DNA of 57,680 nt, from NCBI GenBank assembly GCA_028281765.1, contig JANQJF010000042.1, positions 1-57,680 of the forward strand. Direction: 5' to 3'. The position numbers and the translations under genes are program-made. Position 1 is the first letter of the stretch. The number at the start of each line of letters is the position of its first letter. Of the stretch, positions 20,622-28,304 are shown piece by piece. The stretch comes from Planctomycetota bacterium (GTDB taxonomy: Bacteria > Planctomycetota > UBA1135 > UBA2386). The notes below the pieces were generated by a model. That model did no database searches. It saw nothing but the letters and a program-made list of their open reading frames with translations, and was not told the origin of the DNA.

Positions 20622-20790
20622 CTAGTGCCCCGCGTCCGAAGTCCCCATCATAAGTAACCGGCCATTCGACCCGCTCGCTGCGTTGCCGCTCCTCAACTTG
20701 TCCACTGACAAGCCGTGTCGTCGCAGCGCCTTGCGAGCGAATCGACTCACGCGGCTACTTCCACTACGGACTTCAGACGAGGGACACTAG
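20622..20790 (+). repeat. CTAG-bounded imperfect palindromic repeat, copy C
   Basis: The 169-bp element has near-identical inverted ends: CTAGTGCCCCGCGTCCGAAG at the left and, reading the other strand from the right, CTAGTGTCCCTCGTCTGAAG. Inner arms (AAGTAACCG and AAGTAGCCG) and the central hairpin CTTGTC-CACT-GACAAG also pair. The right-hand CTAG contains the TAG stop codon of the minus-strand threonine synthase gene. It is almost identical to copy D in opposite orientation. No transposase was seen in it or nearby. Confidence 0.9.
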
Positions 20791-21998
20791 GACATCCTCA
20801 GACGAGCGTAGTCGACAGGCTCCTCGAGCTTGCGATCGACCGGCGGCAGGTCGTACTTCAGACCCGTCGCGCAGTTGAACAGCACGGCCGTTTCGCCGGG
20901 CGCGATGCGACCGTCCGCGAGAGCTTGACGGTAGGCCGCGTGCGTCGCTGCGCCTTCCGGACAAAGCAGCAGCCCGTCCCGCCGCGCGACGATCTCGCGC
21001 GACGCGAGCGTCGCGTCGTCCTCGACCGCGATCGCGAATCCCGAAGACTCGCGCACGGCACGGAGGATCAAGAAGTCGCCGACCGCGATCGGCACGCGAA
21101 TGCCCGCCGCGACCGTCGTCGCGTCCTCCCAGAGTTCGGCGTGTTCGACGCCGTCGTCGTGCGCCTTGACGATCGGCGCGCATCCCGTCGCCTGCACGGC
21201 GACCATGCGCGGCAGCGAACCCGTGATCCACCCGAGCTCGCGCAGCTCTTGGAACGCTTTCCACATCCCGATCAGTCCGGTGCCCCCACCGGTCGGATAG
21301 AGGATCACGTCGGGCAGCGTCCAGCCGAGCTGATCGGCGAGCTCCAGCCCCATCGTCTTCTTGCCTTCGATGCGGTACGGCTCCTTCAGCGTCGAGAAGT
21401 CGAACCAGCCCATCGCCTCGACGCCCTCGCGCACGATGCGTCCGCAGTCATGGATCAGTCCGTCGACACGCCACACCTTGGCACCCTGCAGCTCGATCTC
21501 GCGGACGTTCACTTCCGGCGTGTCAGACGGGCAGAAGACGTAGGACTCGATCCCGGCACGCGTCGCGTACGCCGCGAGCGCCGCGCCGGCGTTGCCGTTC
21601 GTCGGCATCGCGATGCGTTCGACGCCGAGTTCTTTCGCCATCGACACGGCCATGCAAAGGCCTCGCGCCTTGAACGAACCGGTCGGCAAGCGACCCTCGT
21701 CCTTCACGAGCACGTTCGTGCCGCCGAGTTCGTCGATCGGAATCAGTGGCGTGCGGATCTCGCCCAGGTCGATGACGTTCTCGGTGCGCCGCACCGGCAG
21801 CAGCTCACGATACCGCCAGAGATGCTCCGGCCGCGCGGCCCAGTCGTCCCGCGAGACCTCGCGCCGCACCGCGTCGAGGTCGTAGCGGACGAGCAGCGGC
21901 CGACCGGCCTTGGACAATCCGTGCAGGACGTCCGCGGGGTAGCGATCACTCTCCAGACCGCACTCGAGGTGCGAGACGTACGTGCGAAACTCCTCCAC
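20787..21998 (-). CDS. thrC: Threonine synthase (PLP-dependent)
   Basis: The 403-aa protein is a fold-type II PLP enzyme. The PLP-binding Lys110 sits in PTGSFKARG, and the glycine-rich phosphate loop is PTGGGTGLIG. The N terminus has the family's SHLECGLE motif. It converts O-phosphohomoserine to threonine in the cytoplasm. Its start lies 4 nt beyond the end of the HEAT lipoprotein gene, so it is probably the last gene of the long acyl-CoA operon. Its stop codon TAG is part of palindromic repeat copy C, meaning the last residues may have been reset by repeat insertion. Other beta-replacing PLP enzymes are less likely given the N-terminal motif. Confidence 0.9.
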   Translation of the reverse strand: MEEFRTYVSHLECGLESDRYPADVLHGLSKAGRPLLVRYDLDAVRREVSRDDWAARPEHLWRYRELLPVRRTENVIDLGEIRTPLIPIDELGGTNVLVKDEGRLPTGSFKARGLCMAVSMAKELGVERIAMPTNGNAGAALAAYATRAGIESYVFCPSDTPEVNVREIELQGAKVWRVDGLIHDCGRIVREGVEAMGWFDFSTLKEPYRIEGKKTMGLELADQLGWTLPDVILYPTGGGTGLIGMWKAFQELRELGWITGSLPRMVAVQATGCAPIVKAHDDGVEHAELWEDATTVAAGIRVPIAVGDFLILRAVRESSGFAIAVEDDATLASREIVARRDGLLLCPEGAATHAAYRQALADGRIAPGETAVLFNCATGLKYDLPPVDRKLEEPVDYARLRMS

Positions 21999-22002
21999 GC
22001 GA

Positions 22003-22572
22003 TCAGCGAGACGGCACGCCCGGCGGACCGGCCATGCGCATCCAAACCTTCACGGCCATCACGCCCTCGGACGTAATCGGCCCGGTGAGGCGCTCGACGC
22101 TCTGCCGCGCCGGCTGGAGATCCACGTCGTCGCCCATCGACCAGAGCGTGAACAGGATCGCATCGCGCGACTCGACGCTCTCGGTGCGATCCAGCGCATC
22201 GGCGAGCGGACACACCGAGGCCTGCCCGATCTCCTTGAGCGCGTGAGACACGTTCAGGGTGCCCATCAGGCTCGCGTTCTGCGCGGCCTCGAGTTGCCCG
22301 ACGAGATGATCGACCGCACCTTCGGCTCGAGGCCCCATCCGCGCAAGCGCCAGCGCCGCCCAGTTCGTCTCTTCCTCATCGAATGACGACACCGCCTCCG
22401 CGAGCGGCATGACCGCGGGCTCGCCGAGGTCGGTCAACGTGTCGACCGCCGACCGGCGCAACCCGTCCGAGCCGTGGACGAGATCATGGATGAGGTCGTC
22501 GGTGACGACCGGCGCGGTGGATTGGCAGGCAACCCAACCGAACGCGAGAAGCAGAGGAGCGAAGCGCTTCAT
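22003..22572 (-). CDS. HEAT-repeat lipoprotein
   Basis: The 189-aa precursor has a lipoprotein-type signal (hydrophobic LLLAFG, then VAC with Cys16), followed by two to three alpha-helical HEAT-like repeats (LRRSAVDTLTDLGEPAVMPL, then NWAALALARMGPRAEGAVDHL). Such repeats mediate protein binding; no enzymatic motif was seen. A GAGGT ribosome site precedes the ATG at 22572. It lies between an acyl-CoA dehydrogenase and threonine synthase on the same strand, and its role there is unknown. Confidence 0.8.
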   Translation of the reverse strand: MKRFAPLLLAFGWVACQSTAPVVTDDLIHDLVHGSDGLRRSAVDTLTDLGEPAVMPLAEAVSSFDEEETNWAALALARMGPRAEGAVDHLVGQLEAAQNASLMGTLNVSHALKEIGQASVCPLADALDRTESVESRDAILFTLWSMGDDVDLQPARQSVERLTGPITSEGVMAVKVWMRMAGPPGVPSR

Positions 22573-22626
22573 GGTAGAACCTCGTGGCGTCAGACCACGC
22601 CAGTCTACCGCGCGAGCGCGCCCAGT

Positions 22627-23691
22627 CTATGCCGGGACGAGCGCGTCGCGCAGGCGGTCGAGGCCGCCGTCGATCACTTCGAGCGTCTTCACGTCGCGGT
22701 AGTGTCGCTCGACGTGGTACTCGACGGTGTAGCCGTAGCCACCGTGGATCTGGATCGCCTCGTCCGACGCCAGCACGCTCGCGTCGATCGCACTCAGCTT
22801 GGCCATCATCGCGGTGTCACGCGCGTCCTGACCGGCATCGGCCAAACGCGCCGCGTGATACGCGAGGTGCCGCGCCGCCTCGAGACGACGCCGGCTCTCG
22901 ACGAGCTTGTAGCCCACGGCCTGCTGCCCGAGCAGCGGCTTGCCGAACGCCATGCGCTCGCTCGCGTGACGACGCGCGTGATCGATCGAGCCGAAGCCCG
23001 AACCGACGGCCAGGGCGGCTCCACCGATCCAGCTCGCGAGCTCGGCGCGGGCGATGGCCGCAGAAGCCTCGTCGCCGCGCGCGATCACGGTCGCCGCGCT
23101 ACCCGCGAACTCGACACGACCCGGGGCCGCCGCACGGAATCCGAGTGCGGCCGTCGCCGTGACGTTCGCGACGCCGGCGTCGACGGCGAGGAGGAGAGCC
23201 TCGTCACCCGCCGACGCGGCCACGAGGAACACGTTCGCTTCGCAGGCACCGGTCACGAGTCCCGCGGAGCCTTCGACCGTGAAACCGTCGCCGGCCGCTG
23301 TCGCGACAACGCCGCTTTCGGACCCGACGATCGAGCAGAGCCTCTCTCCGGTCATCACACCTTCGAGAATCTCGGCCCCGTCGGCCAGACCATCGAGCGC
23401 GAGCGCCGCGACCCCCGCCTGCGTGAGCAGTAGTCGCGCACTCGAACCACAGGACTTCGCGCATTCCTCCACGGCGACCGCCAGCGACAGGTAGCCGAGA
23501 CCGGCGCCGCCCGAATCCTCGGACACCGCCATCCCGAACAAGCCGAGCTCGGCGATCCCGTCGACGCTCTCGCGCACGAACTGACAGTGTTCGTCACGCT
23601 CGAGTGCGTTCTTGGCGGCGACGTCACCGACGAAGCCCCGAACCGAATCGAGGATCATCGCCTGCTCTTCCGAGAGTTCGAAGTTGTGCAT
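22627..23691 (-). CDS. Acyl-CoA dehydrogenase family protein, divergent (Asp at catalytic-base position)
   Basis: The 354-aa protein is shorter than standard acyl-CoA dehydrogenases (about 380). N-terminal helical domain (ELSEEQAMILDSVRGFVGDV), middle beta domain with poorly conserved FAD/substrate segments, and C-terminal helical domain (RMAFGKPLLGQQAVGYKLVE, IQIHGGYGYTVEYHVERHYR) are all present. Where the usual catalytic Glu lies in an IYEGT-type motif, this protein reads VIDGG, i.e. Asp. It may be a weakly active or heterodimer-type partner of the other dehydrogenase in the operon, or act on an unusual acyl-CoA. It starts 5 nt after the SppA stop. Confidence 0.88.
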   Translation of the reverse strand: MHNFELSEEQAMILDSVRGFVGDVAAKNALERDEHCQFVRESVDGIAELGLFGMAVSEDSGGAGLGYLSLAVAVEECAKSCGSSARLLLTQAGVAALALDGLADGAEILEGVMTGERLCSIVGSESGVVATAAGDGFTVEGSAGLVTGACEANVFLVAASAGDEALLLAVDAGVANVTATAALGFRAAAPGRVEFAGSAATVIARGDEASAAIARAELASWIGGAALAVGSGFGSIDHARRHASERMAFGKPLLGQQAVGYKLVESRRRLEAARHLAYHAARLADAGQDARDTAMMAKLSAIDASVLASDEAIQIHGGYGYTVEYHVERHYRDVKTLEVIDGGLDRLRDALVPA

Positions 23692-23696
23692 TCTGC

Positions 23697-24836
23697 TCAG
23701 CGGGCTCCAGCCCAGTAGTAGAGGAAGCGCGGCCCGGTGGCCGACTGCAACAGTTGCGCCGCGACTCCGTCGAGACTCGGCTGCGCCGCGCGCACGCCGA
23801 ACAGCATCTCGGACAGGTTGGGGCGGCGGCGATGCTCGACGATGCGGGCCGAGTCGACCTCACACAGTTCCTCGAGCACCTCGTAAGCGTCTTCGACGGT
23901 GCCGATCGCGTCGACCATGTTCTTGTCGAGCGCTTGGCGCGCCGAGTAGATCCGGCCGTCGGCGATCTCGTAGACGCGGTCCCGATCCATCTTGCGACCG
24001 TCCGCGACGACGTCGACGAAGCGGTCGTACATCTCGTCGACGATCGAAGTCAGGATGGCCCGCTCCGCGGGCGCCATGTCCTTGAACATCGACAGAAGGT
24101 CTTTGAACGGCGTGCGATCGGACACGATCGTGTTCTGCTTGACGCCGTGCTCGCGCGCGAGCTCGGCGAAGTTGAACGACTGCATGATCACACCGATGCT
24201 GCCAGTGATCGTCGTCGGCCGCGCCATGATCTGGTTGCAGCCGACCGCGACGTAGTATCCGCCGGACGCGGCAATGTCGCCGAGAAGCGCGAGCACCGGC
24301 TTCTCGTGCTCCTCACGGAACTCGGTGATCAAGCGATGCATCTCGTCCGAGTCGGTCACGCCACCGCCCGGTGAGTTGATGTCGAGCAGGACGCCCTTGA
24401 TCGAGCTGTCGTTGGCCGCGACGCGGAGCGCGCGCTTCAGCTGCGAGACGGTGCCGCCCGAAGCCCCGATGAGCGCCGACTGCCCTTCGGAGATCGCGCC
24501 CGTGATCGGCACGCGCAGGATTCGATCCGACGCGTCCGCGTCGCCGCCGGTCGCGACGACTTCGTACATCCCGTCGAACTCCTCGACGTAGCCTCCCGTC
24601 AATCCGCTGGTCGCCGAGCCGATCGCGCTGAAGAACAGCAGCAGGAGGTTGAGGCCACCCGAAACGAACAGCAGCAGCGCGAGGAAGATCGCCAGGTAGA
24701 AGGACACCGGCTTGCCGTCGCGCGGCGGCAGACCCTGCGGACGAGCCGTCTGGTACGGCGTGCGCGCAGGCTGCGGCGGCGGCGGCGTCGCGGGTGGTGG
24801 TGGCGGTGGCGGCGGCGGGTGTTCGGAGCCTGTCAT
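23697..24836 (-). CDS. sppA: Signal peptide peptidase SppA-type serine protease (S49)
   Basis: The 379-aa protein starts at ATG 24836 with GAGGG upstream. It has a cytoplasmic Pro-rich N terminus (runs of Pro at about 7-20), a membrane segment (about 45-70) and an S49 domain. The catalytic dyad is Ser191 (GDIAASGGYYVA) and Lys245 (TPFKDL); oxyanion region DINSPGGGV. SppA degrades cleaved signal peptides and membrane fragments. It is embedded in a run of beta-oxidation genes, 26 nt downstream of one acyl-CoA dehydrogenase and 5 nt upstream of another, which is unusual company. The frame is open further upstream through the neighbouring gene, but that part is shadow sequence. Confidence 0.93.
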   Translation of the reverse strand: MTGSEHPPPPPPPPPATPPPPQPARTPYQTARPQGLPPRDGKPVSFYLAIFLALLLFVSGGLNLLLLFFSAIGSATSGLTGGYVEEFDGMYEVVATGGDADASDRILRVPITGAISEGQSALIGASGGTVSQLKRALRVAANDSSIKGVLLDINSPGGGVTDSDEMHRLITEFREEHEKPVLALLGDIAASGGYYVAVGCNQIMARPTTITGSIGVIMQSFNFAELAREHGVKQNTIVSDRTPFKDLLSMFKDMAPAERAILTSIVDEMYDRFVDVVADGRKMDRDRVYEIADGRIYSARQALDKNMVDAIGTVEDAYEVLEELCEVDSARIVEHRRRPNLSEMLFGVRAAQPSLDGVAAQLLQSATGPRFLYYWAGAR

Positions 24837-24862
24837 AGGACCCTCGTAGTCCGGAAACGGAA

Positions 24863-26047
24863 TCAGCTCGAGGCGAGGACGGATCGCGCGATCACGAGTC
24901 GCTGAATATCCGTCGCCCCTTCGTAGATCTCGGTGATGCGCGCGTCGCGCAAGCAGCGCTCGGCGGCGCTCGCGCCGCTCGCACCGTCGACGCCGAGAAT
25001 CGAGACCGCGGCGCGCGCCGCCTCGTTCGCGAGACGGCTCGCCTTCAGCTTCGCCATCGCGGCTTCGCCGCTGCAGCGAATGTCGCGGTCGCGAAGCGTC
25101 GCGGCGCGCCAGGTCAGGAACCGCGCCGCGTCGAGATCGGTGCTCAGGTCCGCGAGAGTGTACTGGTGTGCCTGCGACGCATTCGGCCGCCCCTTGTGGT
25201 CGACCTGGCCGGCGAGATGCGCCTTGATCAGATCGATCGCGTGGCGCGCGATGCCGAGCGACTGGGACGCGATACCGAGGCGCCCACCATCGAGCGTGTC
25301 GAGGGCAATCGTGAAGCCGTTGCCAACCTCTCCGAGCAGATTGCGCTTCGGGATACGCACGTTCTCGAGCAGCACCTCGACGGTCGGCGAGGCCTTGAGA
25401 CCGAGCTTGCGCTCCTTCTTGCCGATCGACACGCCCGGGTGATCGCGCTCGACGACGAACGCGCTGATGCCTTTCACGCGGTCTTCGCCCGTTCGGGCGA
25501 AGACGATGAACAGGCCGGCTTCGCTGCCAGTCGTGATCCACAGCTTCGGGCCGTCGAGCACCCACTCGTCGCCGTCTTCCTTCGCAGTGCAGACGAGCGC
25601 GGCGGCGTCCGAACCCGAGCCGGCTTCCGAAAGGCAGTAGGCACCGAGCCACTCGCCAGTCACCAGCTTCGGGAAGCACTCCGCCTTGACCTCGGGCAGC
25701 CCCCACTTCGAGAGCAGCGAGCACGCGAGCGAGTTGTGCACGGAGACGGTGACGCCGGCCGAGGGGCACGCGGCGTTGAACTCCTCGAGCATGATGCAGC
25801 TCGCGAGGTTGCCGAGCGCGCTGCCGCCGTACTCCTCGGGCACGGTGATCTTCAGAAAGCCCTGATCGGCGGCCTTCTGCACCGCCTCACGCGGAAACTC
25901 GGTGTCCCGGTCCCACGCCGCGGCGTGCGGCAACAGTTCCTTCTCGGCGAAGGCGCGCGAACGATCCCGGAACTCGGCGAGCGCGCCCGTGAGTTCGAAG
26001 TCGGAAATCTGGCCTTCGAGTGCTGACATCGATTCGAGTCCTGTCAT
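24863..26047 (-). CDS. Acyl-CoA dehydrogenase (short/medium-chain type)
   Basis: The 394-aa protein has normal family length. FAD and substrate motifs are present (YCLSEAGSGSDAAALVC, WITTGSEAGLF, LGIASQSLGIARHAIDLIKA), and the catalytic Glu376 is in ITEIYEGATDIQR. It oxidises acyl-CoA to trans-2-enoyl-CoA, passing electrons to an ETF. The start overlaps the 3-hydroxyacyl-CoA dehydrogenase stop by one base (TGATG), so both are in one transcript together with the thiolase. The order suggests short-chain (butyryl-CoA-like) chemistry, but chain length cannot be fixed from sequence. Confidence 0.95.
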   Translation of the reverse strand: MTGLESMSALEGQISDFELTGALAEFRDRSRAFAEKELLPHAAAWDRDTEFPREAVQKAADQGFLKITVPEEYGGSALGNLASCIMLEEFNAACPSAGVTVSVHNSLACSLLSKWGLPEVKAECFPKLVTGEWLGAYCLSEAGSGSDAAALVCTAKEDGDEWVLDGPKLWITTGSEAGLFIVFARTGEDRVKGISAFVVERDHPGVSIGKKERKLGLKASPTVEVLLENVRIPKRNLLGEVGNGFTIALDTLDGGRLGIASQSLGIARHAIDLIKAHLAGQVDHKGRPNASQAHQYTLADLSTDLDAARFLTWRAATLRDRDIRCSGEAAMAKLKASRLANEAARAAVSILGVDGASGASAAERCLRDARITEIYEGATDIQRLVIARSVLASS

Positions 26048-26901
26048 CAGTCGTAATCGTAGAAGCCTTTGCCGGTCTTGCGGCCGAGATGACCCGCCGC
26101 AACCATGCGACGGAGCAGGGGGCAGGCGCGGTACTTGTCGTCGCCGAGTCCGTCTTTGAGGACGTCGAGGATGTTCACGCAGACGTCGAGGCCGATAAAG
26201 TCGGCGAGCGTCAGCGGTCCCATCGGGTGGTTCATGCCGAGCTTCATGATCTCGTCGATGCCCTCACGCGTGCTCACGCCTTCCATGAGGCAGAACGCGG
26301 CCTCGTTGATCATCGGCATGAGGACGCGGTTCGAGATGAAGCCCGGGTAGTCCTCCGCGGCGACCGGGATCTTGCCGATCGCCTTCGAACACTCGAGGAC
26401 TCGATCCGTCGTCTCGTCGGTCGTGTCCTGACCGCGGATGACCTCGACGAGCTTCATCAGCGGCACCGGGTTCATGAAGTGCATCCCGATGACCTTGTCG
26501 CTGCGCTTCGTCGCCGCGCCGAGCACGGTGATCGAGATCGACGACGTGTTGCTCGCGAGGATCGCGCCGTCGTCGGCGAGGCGGTCGAGCTCGGAGAAGA
26601 CCTTAGTCTTCACGTCGACGTTCTCGGAGACGGCCTCGATCACGATCTCGGCGCCCGACACGGCGTCCAGGGACGTCGCCGGCGTTACGCGCCCGAAGAT
26701 CTCGTCACGCTGTTCCTGCGTGATCTTCTCCTTCTTGACGAAGCGGTCCAGGCTCTTGCCGATCGCCGCGACACCGCGGTCCACGGCGTCCTGCTGGATG
26801 TCGATCATCACCGACGAAACGCCCGACGCGGCGAACGTCTGGGCGATGCCGTTGCCCATCGTGCCAGCGCCGATGACCGCAATCTTGGAGGGAAGGCTCA
26901 T
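26047..26901 (-). CDS. hbd: 3-hydroxybutyryl-CoA dehydrogenase
   Basis: The 284-aa single-domain enzyme begins with an NAD-binding Rossmann motif ([20 protein letters not shown]). The active-site segments [10 protein letters not shown] and [17 protein letters not shown] (catalytic His) and the C-terminal domain's [14 protein letters not shown] are all clear. It oxidises (S)-3-hydroxybutyryl-CoA to acetoacetyl-CoA, or the reverse. It overlaps both neighbours by a single base (TGATG), sitting between the thiolase and the acyl-CoA dehydrogenase. No enoyl-CoA hydratase gene was found in the cluster. Confidence 0.95.
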   Translation of the reverse strand: MSLPSKIAVIGAGTMGNGIAQTFAASGVSSVMIDIQQDAVDRGVAAIGKSLDRFVKKEKITQEQRDEIFGRVTPATSLDAVSGAEIVIEAVSENVDVKTKVFSELDRLADDGAILASNTSSISITVLGAATKRSDKVIGMHFMNPVPLMKLVEVIRGQDTTDETTDRVLECSKAIGKIPVAAEDYPGFISNRVLMPMINEAAFCLMEGVSTREGIDEIMKLGMNHPMGPLTLADFIGLDVCVNILDVLKDGLGDDKYRACPLLRRMVAAGHLGRKTGKGFYDYD

Positions 26902-28088
26902 CAGTCACACATCTCCACGGTGAGGACCACGGCGTTGCCGCCGCCGAGACAGAGACCCGCGAGGCCGCGGGACAGCCCACGATCCTTCAGCGAGTAGAGC
27001 AGCGTCGTCAGGACGCGCGCACCCGAGCAACCGATCGGGTGGCCGAGCGCGATCGCACCGCCGTGCACGTTGACCTTTTCCGGGTCGAGTTCGAGCACGC
27101 GCGTCAGCGCGACCGACTGCACGGCGAAGGCCTCGTTGAGCTCGATGAGGTCGAACTCCTGGGCGGCGACGTTCTGCATCGCGCACACCTTCTTGACCGC
27201 GACTTCGGGAGCCATCATCACCCACTCGGGTGCCATGCCACCGGTCGCGTAGCCGGTGATGCGCGCCAGCGGCTTCAGGCCGTGCGCCTTCGCGAATTCC
27301 TCGTCCACGACGACAAGCGCCGATGCGCCGTCGTTGATCGTCGAGGCGTTGCCCGGGGTCACGGTGCCACCGTCCCGCTTGAATGCGGGGCGCAGCTTGC
27401 CGAGCGACTCTGCCGTCGTGTCACCGCGAATGCCCTCGTCCTTGTCGACGACGGTCACGGCGCCCTTCCGGCCCTTGACCTCGATCGAGAAGATCTCGTC
27501 GTCGAACTTGCCGCCCTCCTGAGCCGCGGCCGCGCGACGCTGGCTTTCAGCGGCGTAGGCATCCTGCTCTTCGCGGCCGATCTCGTACTTCTCGGAGACC
27601 AGCTCGGCGGTCATGCCCATGTGGAAGTCGTTGTACACGTCCCACAGCCCGTCCCCGATCATGCCGTCGACAACCGACGCGTGACCGAGGCGATGGCCAC
27701 TCCGGGCCTGCGGCAGGTAGTAGGGCACGTTGCTCATCGACTCCATGCCGCCAGCGACCGCGCACTGCAGGTCCCCCGCCTTGATCGCCTGCGCCGCGAG
27801 CATCACGGTCTTGAGGCCACTGCCGCAGACCTTGTTGATCGTCGCGGCCGCGACGGTATTCGGCAGGTCGGCGCCGAGGGCAGCCTGGCGCGCCGGGTTT
27901 TGCCCGAGTCCCGCCTGCAATACGTTGCCCATCAGGACCTCGTCCACGGCGTCGGGAGCGACGCCCGCGCGGGCGACGGCCTCCGCGACGGCGCGCGCGC
28001 CGAGCTCGGTCGCCTTGAGGCTGCCGAGGCCTCCCTGGAACTTGCCGATCGCGGTTCGGCAGGCGCTGACAATGACGGGGTTACCCAT
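26901..28088 (-). CDS. Acetyl-CoA acetyltransferase (thiolase)
   Basis: The 395-aa protein has the normal length for biosynthetic/degradative thiolases. Nucleophile Cys88 is in [10 protein letters not shown], His350 in GHPIG and Cys380 in LCLGGG. It condenses or cleaves acetoacetyl-CoA. It is the first gene of a minus-strand operon continuing with hbd, an acyl-CoA dehydrogenase, sppA and others. A plausible sigma-70 promoter lies at 28217-28245. Members of this family serve beta-oxidation, polyhydroxybutyrate or ketone metabolism; context favours short-chain acyl-CoA oxidation. Confidence 0.96.
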   Translation of the reverse strand: MGNPVIVSACRTAIGKFQGGLGSLKATELGARAVAEAVARAGVAPDAVDEVLMGNVLQAGLGQNPARQAALGADLPNTVAAATINKVCGSGLKTVMLAAQAIKAGDLQCAVAGGMESMSNVPYYLPQARSGHRLGHASVVDGMIGDGLWDVYNDFHMGMTAELVSEKYEIGREEQDAYAAESQRRAAAAQEGGKFDDEIFSIEVKGRKGAVTVVDKDEGIRGDTTAESLGKLRPAFKRDGGTVTPGNASTINDGASALVVVDEEFAKAHGLKPLARITGYATGGMAPEWVMMAPEVAVKKVCAMQNVAAQEFDLIELNEAFAVQSVALTRVLELDPEKVNVHGGAIALGHPIGCSGARVLTTLLYSLKDRGLSRGLAGLCLGGGNAVVLTVEMCD

Positions 28089-28216
28089 GCTGTGATCCGT
28101 GGTTCAGGCTGCGGTGACTTGCAAGATGCGGGCCCGCGGCGGCGTAATCGCGCGGCGGGCGCACAGCGGAGCCGGGCTCCGAAACTGCCGCAACACGGGG
28201 CCTTGGCCCGAATTGC

Positions 28217-28245
28217 ATTCTTGGGGGCTCCCTGGGGGGTGTCAA
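28217..28245 (-). promoter_or_regulatory. Candidate sigma-70 promoter for the thiolase operon
   Basis: On the minus strand a perfect -35 TTGACA (28245-28240) is followed after 17 nt by AAGAAT (28222-28217), four of six matches to the -10 consensus. Transcription would start near 28210, giving a leader of about 120 nt before the thiolase ATG at 28088. The region is shared with the divergent dsbD gene. The prediction rests on consensus alone. Confidence 0.5.
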
Positions 28246-28304
28246 CGATGCCGGCCGGACAGAGGTTGCGGAATCACGGAGTCGCCGCGGATGTTTGCCG
28301 TAGT

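Noticed and set aside
20715..22076. Plus-strand frame beginning MSSQRLA and running across threonine synthase
   Set aside because: It starts inside palindromic repeat copy C and then runs antisense to thrC; the same MSSQRLA start appears in the other copies, showing it is a by-product of the repeat.
27039..28304. Long 5' extension of the dsbD frame
   Set aside because: It runs antisense to the thiolase gene and lacks family similarity; the signal peptide begins at 28305 or 28314.
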